Positions 16,988-25,886 of a stretch of DNA of 64,000 nt are shown here, one piece after another (within the stretch, counting starts at the first letter, position 1; the number at the start of each line of letters is the position of its first letter). The notes under the pieces are model-generated. The model worked only from the letters and a program-made list of their open reading frames with translations. It made no database searches and was not told the DNA's origin. The stretch is from Nonomuraea harbinensis. GTDB taxonomy: Bacteria > Actinomycetota > Actinomycetes > Streptosporangiales > Streptosporangiaceae. The stretch covers positions 17,950 through 81,949 of the forward strand of contig NZ_JAHKRN010000040.1 of NCBI RefSeq assembly GCF_019396385.1. The letters are read 5' to 3'. A program made the translations under genes and the position numbers.

Positions 16988-18637
16988 ATGACGTTGCCGC
17001 AGCTGTACATGGTGTTGCTGGTGGGCGGCCTGGTGCTGCTCGCCAGCATCGCCGCGGCGCGCACCGCAGCCCGCCTCGGCCTGCCCAGCCTCCTGCTGTT
17101 CCTCGGGCTGGGCGTCCTGGTCGGGGAGGACGTGCTGGGCATCCCCTTCGACGACGCCCAGCTCGCCCAGACCCTGGGAACGACGGCGCTGGCCGTCATC
17201 CTGGTCGAGGGCGGGCTGAGCACCCGGTGGGCCGACGTCCGCCGGCTGCTCGCCCCCTCGGCCATGCTGGCCACCGCCGGCGTGGTCATCAGCGTGCTCG
17301 TGACCGCCACGGGCGCGCACTACCTGCTGGGCATGGACTGGCAGCTCGCGCTGCTGCTCGGCGCCATCGTGTCGTCCACCGACGCGGCGGCGGTCTTCGC
17401 CGTGCTGCGGTCGCTGCCGCTGCCGCGCAAGCTGGCCAGCATGGTCGAGGCCGAGTCCGGCTTCAACGACGCGCCCACCGTGATCCTGGTGCTGGTCTTC
17501 AGCGCCTCCGGTGGACTGCCCGGCCCGTTCGCCATCGGCGGGCAGATGGTCTACCAGATCACCACGGGCGCGCTCATCGGTCTGGGCGTGGCCCTGGTCG
17601 GCGTGGTGACGCTGCGCTACGTGGCGCTGCCCGCCACCGGGCTGTACCCGCTGGCCTCCTTCGGTTTCGGCATCTGCGCCTTCGCCGCGGCGGGCGCGGC
17701 CAACGCCTCCGGCATCATCGCCGCCTACCTGTCGGGGATCGTGCTCGGCAACGCCGTGCTGCCGCACCGGGCCGCCACCCGGTCCTTCGCCGAGGGCGCG
17801 GGCTGGCTCGCGCAGATCGGGCTGTTCGTCATGCTCGGCCTGCTGGTCGACCCGAGCGAGCTGCTCCACGCGCTGCTGCCGGCGCTCGTCATCGGCGCCT
17901 TCCTGCTGCTGGTGGCCCGGCCGGTCTCGGTGCTCCTGTGCCTGGTGCCGTTCCGGGTGCCCTGGCGCGAGCAGGCGTTCATCTCCTGGGCGGGGCTGCG
18001 CGGGGCGGTGCCGATCGTGCTGACGACGTTCCCGATCGTGGCCCAGGTGCCCGGCGCGCTCGACCTGCTGCACATCGTCTTCGTGCTGGTCGTGGTGTTC
18101 ACCCTGATCCAGGGGCCCGCCCTGCTCGGGATCACCCGCCTGCTCGGCCTGGTCAGGCCGGAGGAGGCCCGGGAGGTGGACATCGAGTCGGCGCCGCTCG
18201 ACGTGCTCGACGCCGAGCTGCTCACGGTCTCCGTCCCCGAAGGATCGATGCTGCACGGGGTGGAGGTGTCGGAGCTGCGTCTGCCCCGTCCGGCGGTCAT
18301 CAGCCTGGTCATCCGCGGCAGCTCCGCGCTCGTGCCCCTTCCAGAGTCCCGGCTGTACGAGGGCGACCAGCTGCTGATCGTCGCCACCTCCCGCACCCGC
18401 GACGAGGTCGAGCGGCGCCTGCGAGCCGTCGGCCGCCGCGGCCGGCTGGCCCGCTGGCACGGCGAGAGCGGCGATCCGGACCCCAGACCCGACCGACCCC
18501 ACAAGAACAACGGAGGCAGAGGGAGATGGAGATCACACCGGCGACGGTCCCCGGAACCGGCCACATTTACCAGATCAGAACCAGAAGAGGTGACCGGCTC
18601 GCCTTCATCGATTACCACGACGGCCGACGCGCGCTGA
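16988..18637 (+). CDS. CPA1-type K+/H+ antiporter with TrkA-C domain
   Basis: The 549-residue protein has about 12 transmembrane helices (residues 5-395) with CPA1 signatures such as GAIVSSTDAAAVFAVLRS and EAESGFNDAPT, then WAGLRGAVPIVL. A cytoplasmic TrkA-C/RCK-type domain follows (about 410-490, ELLTVSVPEGSMLHG to YEGDQLLIVATS). This matches NhaP2/CvrA-like potassium/proton antiporters. The last 37 codons overlap the next gene in another frame and look unstructured (Arg/Ser/Thr-rich). It is co-transcribed with the upstream ArsB/NhaD antiporter and the small KhtT-like protein, which may gate it. Confidence 0.9.
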   Translation: MTLPQLYMVLLVGGLVLLASIAAARTAARLGLPSLLLFLGLGVLVGEDVLGIPFDDAQLAQTLGTTALAVILVEGGLSTRWADVRRLLAPSAMLATAGVVISVLVTATGAHYLLGMDWQLALLLGAIVSSTDAAAVFAVLRSLPLPRKLASMVEAESGFNDAPTVILVLVFSASGGLPGPFAIGGQMVYQITTGALIGLGVALVGVVTLRYVALPATGLYPLASFGFGICAFAAAGAANASGIIAAYLSGIVLGNAVLPHRAATRSFAEGAGWLAQIGLFVMLGLLVDPSELLHALLPALVIGAFLLLVARPVSVLLCLVPFRVPWREQAFISWAGLRGAVPIVLTTFPIVAQVPGALDLLHIVFVLVVVFTLIQGPALLGITRLLGLVRPEEAREVDIESAPLDVLDAELLTVSVPEGSMLHGVEVSELRLPRPAVISLVIRGSSALVPLPESRLYEGDQLLIVATSRTRDEVERRLRAVGRRGRLARWHGESGDPDPRPDRPHKNNGGRGRWRSHRRRSPEPATFTRSEPEEVTGSPSSITTTADAR

Positions 18638-18795
18638 CCTTCTACGGCGAGAACGACTCCGACGACGTCGGCCGCACGGCCGAGCTGGAGCCCGACGAAG
18701 CCGACCGGCTCGCCGAGCTGCTGCACAGCCGGTCGCTCGACGACCGGCTGGCCGCGATCGAGCGCCGCCTGGCGGAGCTGGCCGCCGGCCGTTGA
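18526..18795 (+). CDS. Small KhtT-like antiporter regulatory protein (89 aa)
   Basis: This frame starts inside the antiporter gene (112-base overlap), with GGAGG nine bases before its ATG. It encodes MEITPATVPGTGHIYQIRTR, continuing to IDYHDGRRALTFY and ELEPDEADRLAELL. That pattern matches the N-terminal domain of KhtT-type regulatory subunits of cation/proton antiporters (start of the form I..-LPGIG..Y.-..-G). Full KhtT proteins are about 160 residues with a TrkA-C domain. Here that domain is missing and is instead carried by the antiporter itself, ending in a short Arg/Glu helix. It probably modulates the preceding antiporter; this is inference from family and position. Confidence 0.75.
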   Translation: MEITPATVPGTGHIYQIRTRRGDRLAFIDYHDGRRALTFYGENDSDDVGRTAELEPDEADRLAELLHSRSLDDRLAAIERRLAELAAGR

Positions 18796-18808
18796 CGGCG
18801 GCCGGTCC

Positions 18809-18845
18809 GGCCGGGAGGGCCCGGGTCAGGCGGGCCCTCCCGGCC
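18809..18845. terminator. Strong hairpin terminator between convergent genes
   Basis: GGCCGGGAGGGCCCG (18809-18823) and its exact reverse complement (18831-18845) form a 15-bp stem with a 7-base loop. It follows the KhtT-like gene and faces the end of the pectinase gene, so it can serve both strands. There is no T-run, as is usual in high-G+C actinomycetes. Confidence 0.75.
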
Positions 18846-18892
18846 GCGCATCCGCTGCGCGGCCGGTCACGCAGACCAGCGCGTGGCAGGTT

Positions 18893-21157
18893 TCAGCGGA
18901 TGCGTCCCGCGCCCGCACCGGCGGGAACCAGGGCGCGCAGCGCCCGCGGCGGGTGGACGCGGGTGTACAGGGCCGGCGTCCAGCCGGCGTCACCGCCGAG
19001 GCTCGCGCCGGCGGCGGCGTTGTGGGCGGCGACCAGATCGACCGGCCGGCCGTCGACCAGGTTGTCCTTCGCGGTGATGGCGGTGCCCTTGAACACGGTC
19101 AGCACCTTCTCGGCGGCGATGCCGTCGAACGCGTTGGCGTTCGCGTACACCTGCGACTGGAAGCCGACGCCGATGCTGTACACGTACGGGCCGCCACCCG
19201 TGAAGTAGTTGTTGTAGACGTGCACCTGGCCGAAGCGCACCCGCGGGGTCCGCTGGCCGAGCCCTTCGAAGTAGTTGTGGTGCACGGTCACCTTCAGCTT
19301 GTCCGCCTCCTGGTACGAAGCGGGGTTGTCGGTGTTGCCGATCAGCGTCACCTTGTCGTGGTCGCTCAGGTGGTTCCACGACAGGGTCACGTAGTTCGAG
19401 CCGCGCACCACGTCGAGCAGCCCGTCGTGCACCTGGTACGGCCGGCCGAAGTACAGCGGCTGGTTCGCGTCCGGGTTGTCGCCGTCGTTCAGCGTGTTGT
19501 GGTCCAGCCACACGTGGGTCGAGCCGGAGATCTCGACGTTGTCGAAGGAGGCGTTCCAGTTGCCCTCCTCGCCGTCCGTCGGGTCCCATTGCGGGAAGCA
19601 GTCGGCCGTGTCGCTGATCGTGAGGTTGCGCACGATCACGTTGTCGGCGTTCCTGATCCGCAGGCCGAAGCTCTTCAGCGCGGCGTCGCGCCCCAGGCCG
19701 GCCAGGGTGACGTTGGAGCCGACCGCGATGCTCACGTACTCGCTCATGGCGTTGTACGAGGCGCGGCGCGCGTCCTCCAGCGGCCCTGACGGCGGGCTGG
19801 AGCGGCCCCACACGGCCGGGTCGTAGGCGGCCAGGTACGCCTCCAGGCTGTAGCCGCCGACGGCGTAGTCCGCACAGGTCAGCGGGTTGCCCGCGGCGTC
19901 GGTGTCGGCGTCTATCGCGCCCTTCACGTACACGATCCGCGGCCGGTTGTCGGCCGGCGCGCCGAGCGCGGCGATCAGCCCGGCCCTGGTGGAGACGACG
20001 TGCACGTCCTCCGGGCGGGCGGCGGAACCGCCCGTGGTGCCGGTGCCGGCCGCCGCCCAGCCGTCCTTCTCGCCGAGCGTCTCGCGGCCCAGCCGGTACG
20101 GGTCGGGCCGGTCGTGGTGGTGGCGGACGGGGTTCCAGCCGTCGCGGCCCCTCAGGTAGTGGTGAGGAGTGAGGCGGGCGGCGTCCCGGGTGGAGAGCTG
20201 CGGCCGGTCCTCGCCGGCGGTGGCGCCGGGGCCGTGGTTGCGGTACTCGGACAGGCGCGCGTCCCGCCAGCTCAGGCCCGACATGTCGGTCCACGGGGCG
20301 TCCTTGAACTGCTGGCCCAGCCACGACTCGCGGACGAGCACCTGCCCGCGCGCCGTCGGCGACCCGCCCGCCGGCCACGGCCGGCCCAGGTGGTACGTCC
20401 CGGCGGGGGCGTCGCTGACCAGGTGGCTGCGGTGGATCAGGAACCCGTACGGGTTGGCCACCTCGGTGCTCGCGGCGGTGACGTAGCCGTTGTTGGCGGC
20501 GTCGCCCCGGTCCAGTGCCTTGATGACGCACCGGTCGAAGACGGCGGTGGCCCGGCCGAAGATGAAGTCCACGTCGCCTTCCACGTAGCAGTCGTGGAAG
20601 TACTGCCGGGCGGTCGCGCCCGCGCTCTCGGTGTTGGCGTAGAGCGTGTCCTGGTTGCCGATGAACCGGACGTTGTCGTACACCTGCCGGTCGCCGGTGG
20701 TGCGGACGGCGACGGCCTGGCTGGGGCCGTGCGCGGCCTCGTCGTAGGAGTTCTCGAACGTGAGGTCGCGGGCGGTGAAGTCGGGCGCGCTGATCACGTA
20801 CGAGGCGCTGCCCGAGGTGCCGTACGGCCCGGAGCCGTCGGGCCGCTGGATCGTGGCGGCGGCGTCGAAGGTCAGCACCACCTTGGCGGGGTCGTCGGTG
20901 TCTCCTGCGAGGGTGATGTGCGGCTTGTCGGCGGGGATGACGACCTGCTGCTTGTAGGTGCCCTCGCGGACGAGGACGGTCACCGGCCTGGCGTTGCCGG
21001 AGGGCACGGCGTCCACGGCGTCCTGCACGGTGGTGTGGTCGCCGGAGCCGTCGGCGGCGACCACGATGACGCTCCTGGGCGGGGGAGCGGCGGCGGCGGG
21101 GGCGGCCGCCGCGATGATCATGACGGCGATCACCGGGGGGAGTGACAGAAGTCGCAT
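18893..21157 (-). CDS. Secreted pectinesterase (CE8)-pectate lyase (PL1) fusion
   Basis: This 754-residue secreted enzyme joins two pectin-degrading modules. After a signal peptide (MRLLSLPPVIAVMIIAAAAP, cut near AAA-APP), residues about 30-320 form a CE8 pectin methylesterase with GNQDTLYA, DCYVEGDVDFIFG and YHLGRPW. Residues about 390-720 form a PL1 pectate lyase with STHVWLDHNTLNDGD, SWNHLSDHDKVTLIG and GQRTPRVRFGQVHVYNNYF carrying the catalytic Arg. De-esterification followed by cleavage in one chain suits methylated pectin. I chose the ATG at 21157, with GAGAGG six bases upstream, over the TTG at 21163. It lies downstream of an IclR gene but is separated by a terminator, and two GCAANCGGTTGC sites precede it. 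Confidence 0.93.
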   Translation of the reverse strand: MRLLSLPPVIAVMIIAAAAPAAAAPPPRSVIVVAADGSGDHTTVQDAVDAVPSGNARPVTVLVREGTYKQQVVIPADKPHITLAGDTDDPAKVVLTFDAAATIQRPDGSGPYGTSGSASYVISAPDFTARDLTFENSYDEAAHGPSQAVAVRTTGDRQVYDNVRFIGNQDTLYANTESAGATARQYFHDCYVEGDVDFIFGRATAVFDRCVIKALDRGDAANNGYVTAASTEVANPYGFLIHRSHLVSDAPAGTYHLGRPWPAGGSPTARGQVLVRESWLGQQFKDAPWTDMSGLSWRDARLSEYRNHGPGATAGEDRPQLSTRDAARLTPHHYLRGRDGWNPVRHHHDRPDPYRLGRETLGEKDGWAAAGTGTTGGSAARPEDVHVVSTRAGLIAALGAPADNRPRIVYVKGAIDADTDAAGNPLTCADYAVGGYSLEAYLAAYDPAVWGRSSPPSGPLEDARRASYNAMSEYVSIAVGSNVTLAGLGRDAALKSFGLRIRNADNVIVRNLTISDTADCFPQWDPTDGEEGNWNASFDNVEISGSTHVWLDHNTLNDGDNPDANQPLYFGRPYQVHDGLLDVVRGSNYVTLSWNHLSDHDKVTLIGNTDNPASYQEADKLKVTVHHNYFEGLGQRTPRVRFGQVHVYNNYFTGGGPYVYSIGVGFQSQVYANANAFDGIAAEKVLTVFKGTAITAKDNLVDGRPVDLVAAHNAAAGASLGGDAGWTPALYTRVHPPRALRALVPAGAGAGRIR

Positions 21158-21178
21158 GCGCAACCTCTCGTGAGGGTG

Positions 21179-21268
21179 GCAATCGGTTGCACGAAACGTT
21201 GACGTAGCTCTCCTGAAACGTCAATGGTTCCTAGTAAAACTGCACTGTTGCTGCGGCAAGCGGTTGCA
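21179..21268. promoter_or_regulatory. Two GCAANCGGTTGCA near-palindromes upstream of the pectinase gene
   Basis: GCAATCGGTTGCA at 21179-21191 and GCAAGCGGTTGCA at 21256-21268 match at 12 of 13 bases and are LacI-like near-palindromes (GCAA-N4-TTGC). GAAACGT also occurs twice between them. They frame the probable pectinase promoter, 22 and 99 bases upstream of the start, and are good operator candidates for a regulator encoded elsewhere or for the adjacent IclR protein. Confidence 0.5.
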
Positions 21269-21284
21269 GTCAAGGCGCGACAAA

Positions 21285-21306
21285 GCCCCCGCGCGGACGC
21301 GGGGGC
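21285..21306 (-). terminator. Intrinsic terminator after the IclR gene
   Basis: GCCCCCGCG (21285-21293) and CGCGGGGGC (21298-21306) form a perfect 9-bp stem with a 4-base loop. On the minus strand it is followed by TTTG. It lies just after the IclR stop codon and separates that gene from the pectinase gene. Confidence 0.7.
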
Positions 21307-21314
21307 CGGTGACG

Positions 21315-22100
21315 CTAGGGCCGCGGGTAACCGAGGGCGGCGGACAGCTCCTGGGCCGACTCCGCCACCACCTTGCCCATCTCCTCCAGGCGCGACTCCG
21401 GGGGCACGCGGGTCAGCGACATGCTGATGGCCGCGACGATGAGGCGGCGGTGGTCGCGCACCGGGGCCGTGATGCCCCCGGGGAGGTCGTCCAGCTCGAC
21501 CGCGCTCACCACGTACCCGAACTCCCGGACGTGCGCCAGGTCGGCGAGCCACTGCTCCTCGTCGGCGATCGCCGAGTCCAGGCCGCCCGGCAGGGAGGCG
21601 TGCAGCAGCTCGCGCACGTGGTCCTGGTGCCAGTCGGCGAGCAGCGCCCGCCCCGCGCCCGCCATGAGAACCGGCACCGCGACGCCTTCCCAGACCCGGT
21701 GGTACGCCCGTGACGAGGGGGCCGACAACAGGGTGAGCACCTGCTCGCCGCGGAGCACGCACAGGTGGGTGTCCTCGTCGAAGGTGGACGCCAGCCGCCG
21801 CAGGCACGGCGCCGCCATCTGTGCCAGCCGGGCCTGCTGGGTGCGGGCCGCGAGCGCGAACAGCCGCCAGCCGAGCCGGTAGCGACGGGTCAGCGGGTCG
21901 CGTTCGACCATGCCCTCGGCCTCCAGTGCGCGCAGCGCCCGTGACACCTGGCTCTTCTCCCGCCCCAGGCGTTGCGCGATCCAGCTCACGCCGAATCCCT
22001 CGGCGTCACGTTCAGCGCCGTGACCAGCGAGAACGTCAAGGATCTCCAGGTCTCGGCGGAGACCCGCCGACGACACTGCCGGCCTCTCGGTCATGCTCAT
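21315..22100 (-). CDS. IclR family regulator
   Basis: The 261-residue protein has an N-terminal winged helix (RRDLEILDVLAG, GVSWIAQRLGREKSQVSRALRALEAEGMVERD) and a C-terminal IclR ligand domain (LARTQQARL to DHRRLIVAAISMS). The start lies at the ATG at 22100 or the ATG at 22094; the frame opens further upstream, but that part reads through the operator region. It diverges from the Opu-type transporter operon, and two TTGC-N7-GCAA sites lie between them. It probably controls both itself and the transporter. The ligand could be an osmoprotectant or a quaternary amine; this is inference from context. Confidence 0.88.
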   Translation of the reverse strand: MSMTERPAVSSAGLRRDLEILDVLAGHGAERDAEGFGVSWIAQRLGREKSQVSRALRALEAEGMVERDPLTRRYRLGWRLFALAARTQQARLAQMAAPCLRRLASTFDEDTHLCVLRGEQVLTLLSAPSSRAYHRVWEGVAVPVLMAGAGRALLADWHQDHVRELLHASLPGGLDSAIADEEQWLADLAHVREFGYVVSAVELDDLPGGITAPVRDHRRLIVAAISMSLTRVPPESRLEEMGKVVAESAQELSAALGYPRP

Positions 22101-22117
22101 CCGTTCATAACAATGGT

Positions 22118-22154
22118 GTTGCGCTAAGTGCAACAGATTTTGCAATCACCGCAA
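22118..22154. promoter_or_regulatory. Tandem IclR-type operators, TTGC-N7-GCAA twice
   Basis: Two sites of identical layout, TTGC-N7-GCAA at 22119-22133 and at 22140-22154, are spaced exactly 21 bp apart, two helical turns. They lie between the divergent IclR gene and the transporter operon. The first is flanked to give GTTGC...GCAAC. Cooperative binding by an IclR tetramer would fit this spacing. Confidence 0.65.
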
Positions 22155-22206
22155 CACGGTCATACGTTTACATGCCAGTGCAAGAGTAAGCGAAGGCGGT
22201 TCTTTC

Positions 22207-22846
22207 ATGACTTTCGGCGAGTACGTGGTCTCTCGATGGGGGACTCTCTCGCTGGCCGCTGCCGAACACGCCCTGGTCGTCGCCATCGCGATCGGCATCG
22301 CGACCGTGGTGGGCGTCGGCATCGGACTCCTCGGTTTCCAGGCGCCCAAGGTGCGCGGAGCCTCGCTGGCGCTGTCCGCGGGCATCCTCACCATCCCCTC
22401 GCTGGCACTGCTCACTCTGCTCATCCCGATCACCGGACTCGGCTGGGGGCCCACGCTCGTCGCGCTCACCGGGTACGCCTTCCTGCCGATCATCAGGAAC
22501 ACGGTGACCGGGCTGGACGGCGTCGACGCCGCCACCGTCGAGGCGGGCCGCGGGATGGGCCTGAGCGCCGCGAGGGTGCTGCTGAAGGTGCGGCTCCCGC
22601 TGGCCTGGCCGCTGATCCTGACCGGCGTCCGGGTCTCGGCCCAGATGCTCATCGGCATCGCGGCCATCGCCGCCTACGTCGACGGCCCCGGCCTCGGCAC
22701 CCAGATCTTCGAAGGACTGGCCAGGCTCGGCTCGGTGAACTCGCTGAACGCGACGCTCGCCGGAACGCTCGGCATCGTGGTCATCGCGGTGCTCTTCGAC
22801 GCGTTCTTCTTCGCCGTCCGCCAGCTGACCACCCCTAGGGGGCTTC

Positions 22847-22860
<14 letters not shown>
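22207..22860 (+). CDS. Osmoprotectant ABC transporter permease (OpuBB/ProW type)
   Basis: The 217-residue protein has about six transmembrane helices and the permease EAA-like loop (AATVEAGRGMGLSAARVLLKVRLPLAWP). The sequence matches the short permeases of glycine betaine/choline/carnitine importers. It is the first gene of a four-gene operon, overlapping the ATPase gene by 14 bases. The ATG at 22207 has GAAGG upstream. Two non-identical permeases are typical of this subfamily. The solute is not certain from sequence. Confidence 0.88.
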
Positions 22861-23840
<980 letters not shown>

Positions 23841-23851
<11 letters not shown>

Positions 23852-24608
23852 CACGATCGCCATCGGCCGGTCCGGCGCGCCCGTCCGCGCCTCCGGACTG
23901 CGCCACGTGCTCACCCCGGCCGCGATCGCCGTCGTCCTGGTCGCCCTCTACGCCTGGGTGAGCACGCTGGAGCTCGACTCCATCGAGCGCCGCAGCCTCA
24001 ACCGCGAGGTGATCGTCGCCAAGGTGGTCGAGCACCTGCAGATGACCGTGGCGGCCACCGCCCTCGTGGTGATCATCGCGGTCCCGCTGGGCATCGTCGC
24101 CTCGCGCTCCAGGAACCGGTTCATCACCCCGGTGATCCTCACCGCGGGCAACCTCGGGCAGGCCGTGCCGTGCATCGGGCTGCTCGTGCTGGCCACGTTC
24201 GTGCTGGGCGTGGGCTTCCAGACGGCGCTGGTCGGCCTGGTCATCTACGCCGTGCTGCCGGTGCTGCGCAACACCATGGTCGGGCTGCAGCAGATCGACC
24301 CCGCGCTCGTCGAGTCCGCCCGCGGCATGGGCATGACCAAGGGCCAGGTGCTGCGCCGGGTCGAGCTCAAGCTCGCCGTGCCCGCCATCCTCGCCGGTCT
24401 GCGCACCGCCCTGGTGCTGACCGTCGGCGTCGCCACGCTCGGCGCCTTCGTGGCCGCGGGCGGGCTGGGCGAACTGATCATCAACGGGCTCAAGCTCAAC
24501 CGGATGCCCGTCACCATCGTCGGCGGCGTGCTGACCGCGTGCATCGCCTTCTTCATCGACTGGCTGGGCAGCCTCGCCGAGAAGCTGCTCAAGCCCCGGG
24601 GCATGTGA
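23841..24608 (+). CDS. Osmoprotectant ABC transporter permease (second)
   Basis: The 255-residue permease has six predicted transmembrane segments, the first at about residues 24-45 after a cytoplasmic tail. It carries the conserved loop LVESARGMGMTKGQVLRRVELKLAVP. It is the partner of the first permease of the operon. The GTG at 23841 has GAGGAGG nine bases upstream and overlaps the ATPase gene by 11 bases. The membrane complex presumably combines both permeases as a heterodimer. Confidence 0.88.
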
Positions 24609-24676
24609 CCCCGCCGACTTCCCATCCCTCGAATCCCGATTTTTCGTAAGGCCCCCACCGCGAGAGGTGTTTTCAC

Positions 24677-25651
24677 GTGTTTTCCCGCCCCGTCCGCCGT
24701 AAGTTCGCCGTGCTAGCAGCAGCGGCCCTGACCCTGACAGCGGCCGCCGGGTGCGGTGGCGGCGGAAGCGCCGTCGAGGCGTCCAGCGCAGGCACCGAGC
24801 TGGAGGGCGCCTCGTTCGTCGTCGGCTCCAAGGACTTCACCGAGAACATCGTGCTCGGCAAGATCGCCGTGCAGCTGCTCAAGGCGCACGGCGCCGAGGT
24901 CGAGGACAAGACCAACCTGGGCGGCACGGTCACCAACCGCAAGGCGCTGCAGGCCGGTGAGATCGACCTCTACTGGGAGTACTCCGGCACCGGCTGGATC
25001 GAGCACCTGAAGAAGACCGAGCCGATCCAGGACTCCGCCGAGCAGTTCAAGGCCACCGCGGAGGCCGACCTGGAGCAGAACCAGATCCGCTGGATCGGCC
25101 CGACGCCGCTCAACAACACCTACGCCCTGGCCATCCGCTCGGAGAAGGCGCAGGAGCTGGGCGTCAAGACGGTCTCCGACGTGGCCGAGCTGGCGAAGAC
25201 CAAGCCGGAGGAGGTCACGATGTGCATCGAGACCGAGTTCTCCACCCGCGACGACGGCCTGCCCGGCCTGACCAAGAAGTACGACTTCGAGATGCCCAAG
25301 GACCGGATCGCGCTGCTGGACACCGGCGTCGTCTACACCGAGACGGACAAGGGCGAGACATGTAACTTCGGCGAGGTGTTCACCACCGACGGCCGGATCG
25401 CCGCGCTCGACCTGACCGTGCTGGAGGACGACAAGAACTTCTTCCCGATCTACAACGCCGCGGTCACCGTCAAGGACGACCTGTACAAGAAGCACCCGGC
25501 CCTGGAGCAGGTGCTGAACCCGGTCATCGCCAAGCTGGACGACGCCACCATGCAGGCGCTCAACGCCCAGGTCGACGTGGACGGCAAGGAGCCCGGCACG
25601 GTCACCGCCGAATGGCTGGAGCAGAACGGCTTCCTGGGCAGCAGCAGCTGA
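24677..25651 (+). CDS. Osmoprotectant-binding lipoprotein (OpuBC/ProX type)
   Basis: The 324-residue protein has a lipoprotein signal peptide with the lipidation Cys at residue 26 (TAAAGC), a Gly/Ser linker and an OpuAC-type substrate-binding domain. The family signatures FVVGSKDFTENIVLGKIAVQ, NLGGTVTNRKALQAGEIDLYWEYSG and PLNNTYAL are present. It captures the solute outside the membrane for the two permeases. The GTG at 24677 has GAGAGG nine bases upstream. It lies 68 bases after the second permease and is followed by a hairpin at 25711, ending the operon. Confidence 0.92.
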   Translation: MFSRPVRRKFAVLAAAALTLTAAAGCGGGGSAVEASSAGTELEGASFVVGSKDFTENIVLGKIAVQLLKAHGAEVEDKTNLGGTVTNRKALQAGEIDLYWEYSGTGWIEHLKKTEPIQDSAEQFKATAEADLEQNQIRWIGPTPLNNTYALAIRSEKAQELGVKTVSDVAELAKTKPEEVTMCIETEFSTRDDGLPGLTKKYDFEMPKDRIALLDTGVVYTETDKGETCNFGEVFTTDGRIAALDLTVLEDDKNFFPIYNAAVTVKDDLYKKHPALEQVLNPVIAKLDDATMQALNAQVDVDGKEPGTVTAEWLEQNGFLGSSS

Positions 25652-25710
25652 CCGGCCGACCGCACCGGACGTGAGCCGGGGCGGTCGTACGAGTGATCGT
25701 CTCACCGTGA

Positions 25711-25738
25711 AGGGCCCGGGCGCGCGCGTCCGGGCCTT
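25711..25738 (+). terminator. Hairpin ending the Opu-type operon
   Basis: GGCCCGG (25713-25719) and CCGGGCC (25730-25736) form a stem around a GC-alternating loop, with A and T residues extending it. It is 60 bases past the binding-protein stop and just before the LacI operator. Confidence 0.55.
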
Positions 25739-25751
25739 CGGCGTTCCCTCC

Positions 25752-25774
25752 CGGCTCCGAAAGTTTCGGAGCCG
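25752..25774. promoter_or_regulatory. 23-bp perfect palindrome, LacI-type operator
   Basis: Arms CGGCTCCGAAA and TTTCGGAGCCG (25752-25762, 25764-25774) are exact reverse complements about one central G. The CGAAAGTTTCG core is a common LacI-family operator. It lies 113 bases upstream of a lacI gene and probably mediates autoregulation. Confidence 0.6.
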
Positions 25775-25792
25775 CGGCGCATCCCTTACCCT

Positions 25793-25872
25793 CGTGAGTC
25801 GGCGTCGCGGAAGAGCCGGCCCGCATGGGCGTCGGCTCCGGCCGCGCCGCCGTGAGTCGGCGTCGCGGAAGA
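25793..25872 (+). repeat. Direct repeat in the leader of the LacI gene (58-bp period)
   Basis: A 22-bp sequence at 25793-25814 recurs exactly at 25851-25872. The bases after each copy are also alike: a GAGCCGGCC-type segment then an ATG. The upstream leader and start region therefore appear to have been tandemly duplicated. Confidence 0.7.
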
Positions 25873-25886
25873 AGGGAGCCGGCCGA

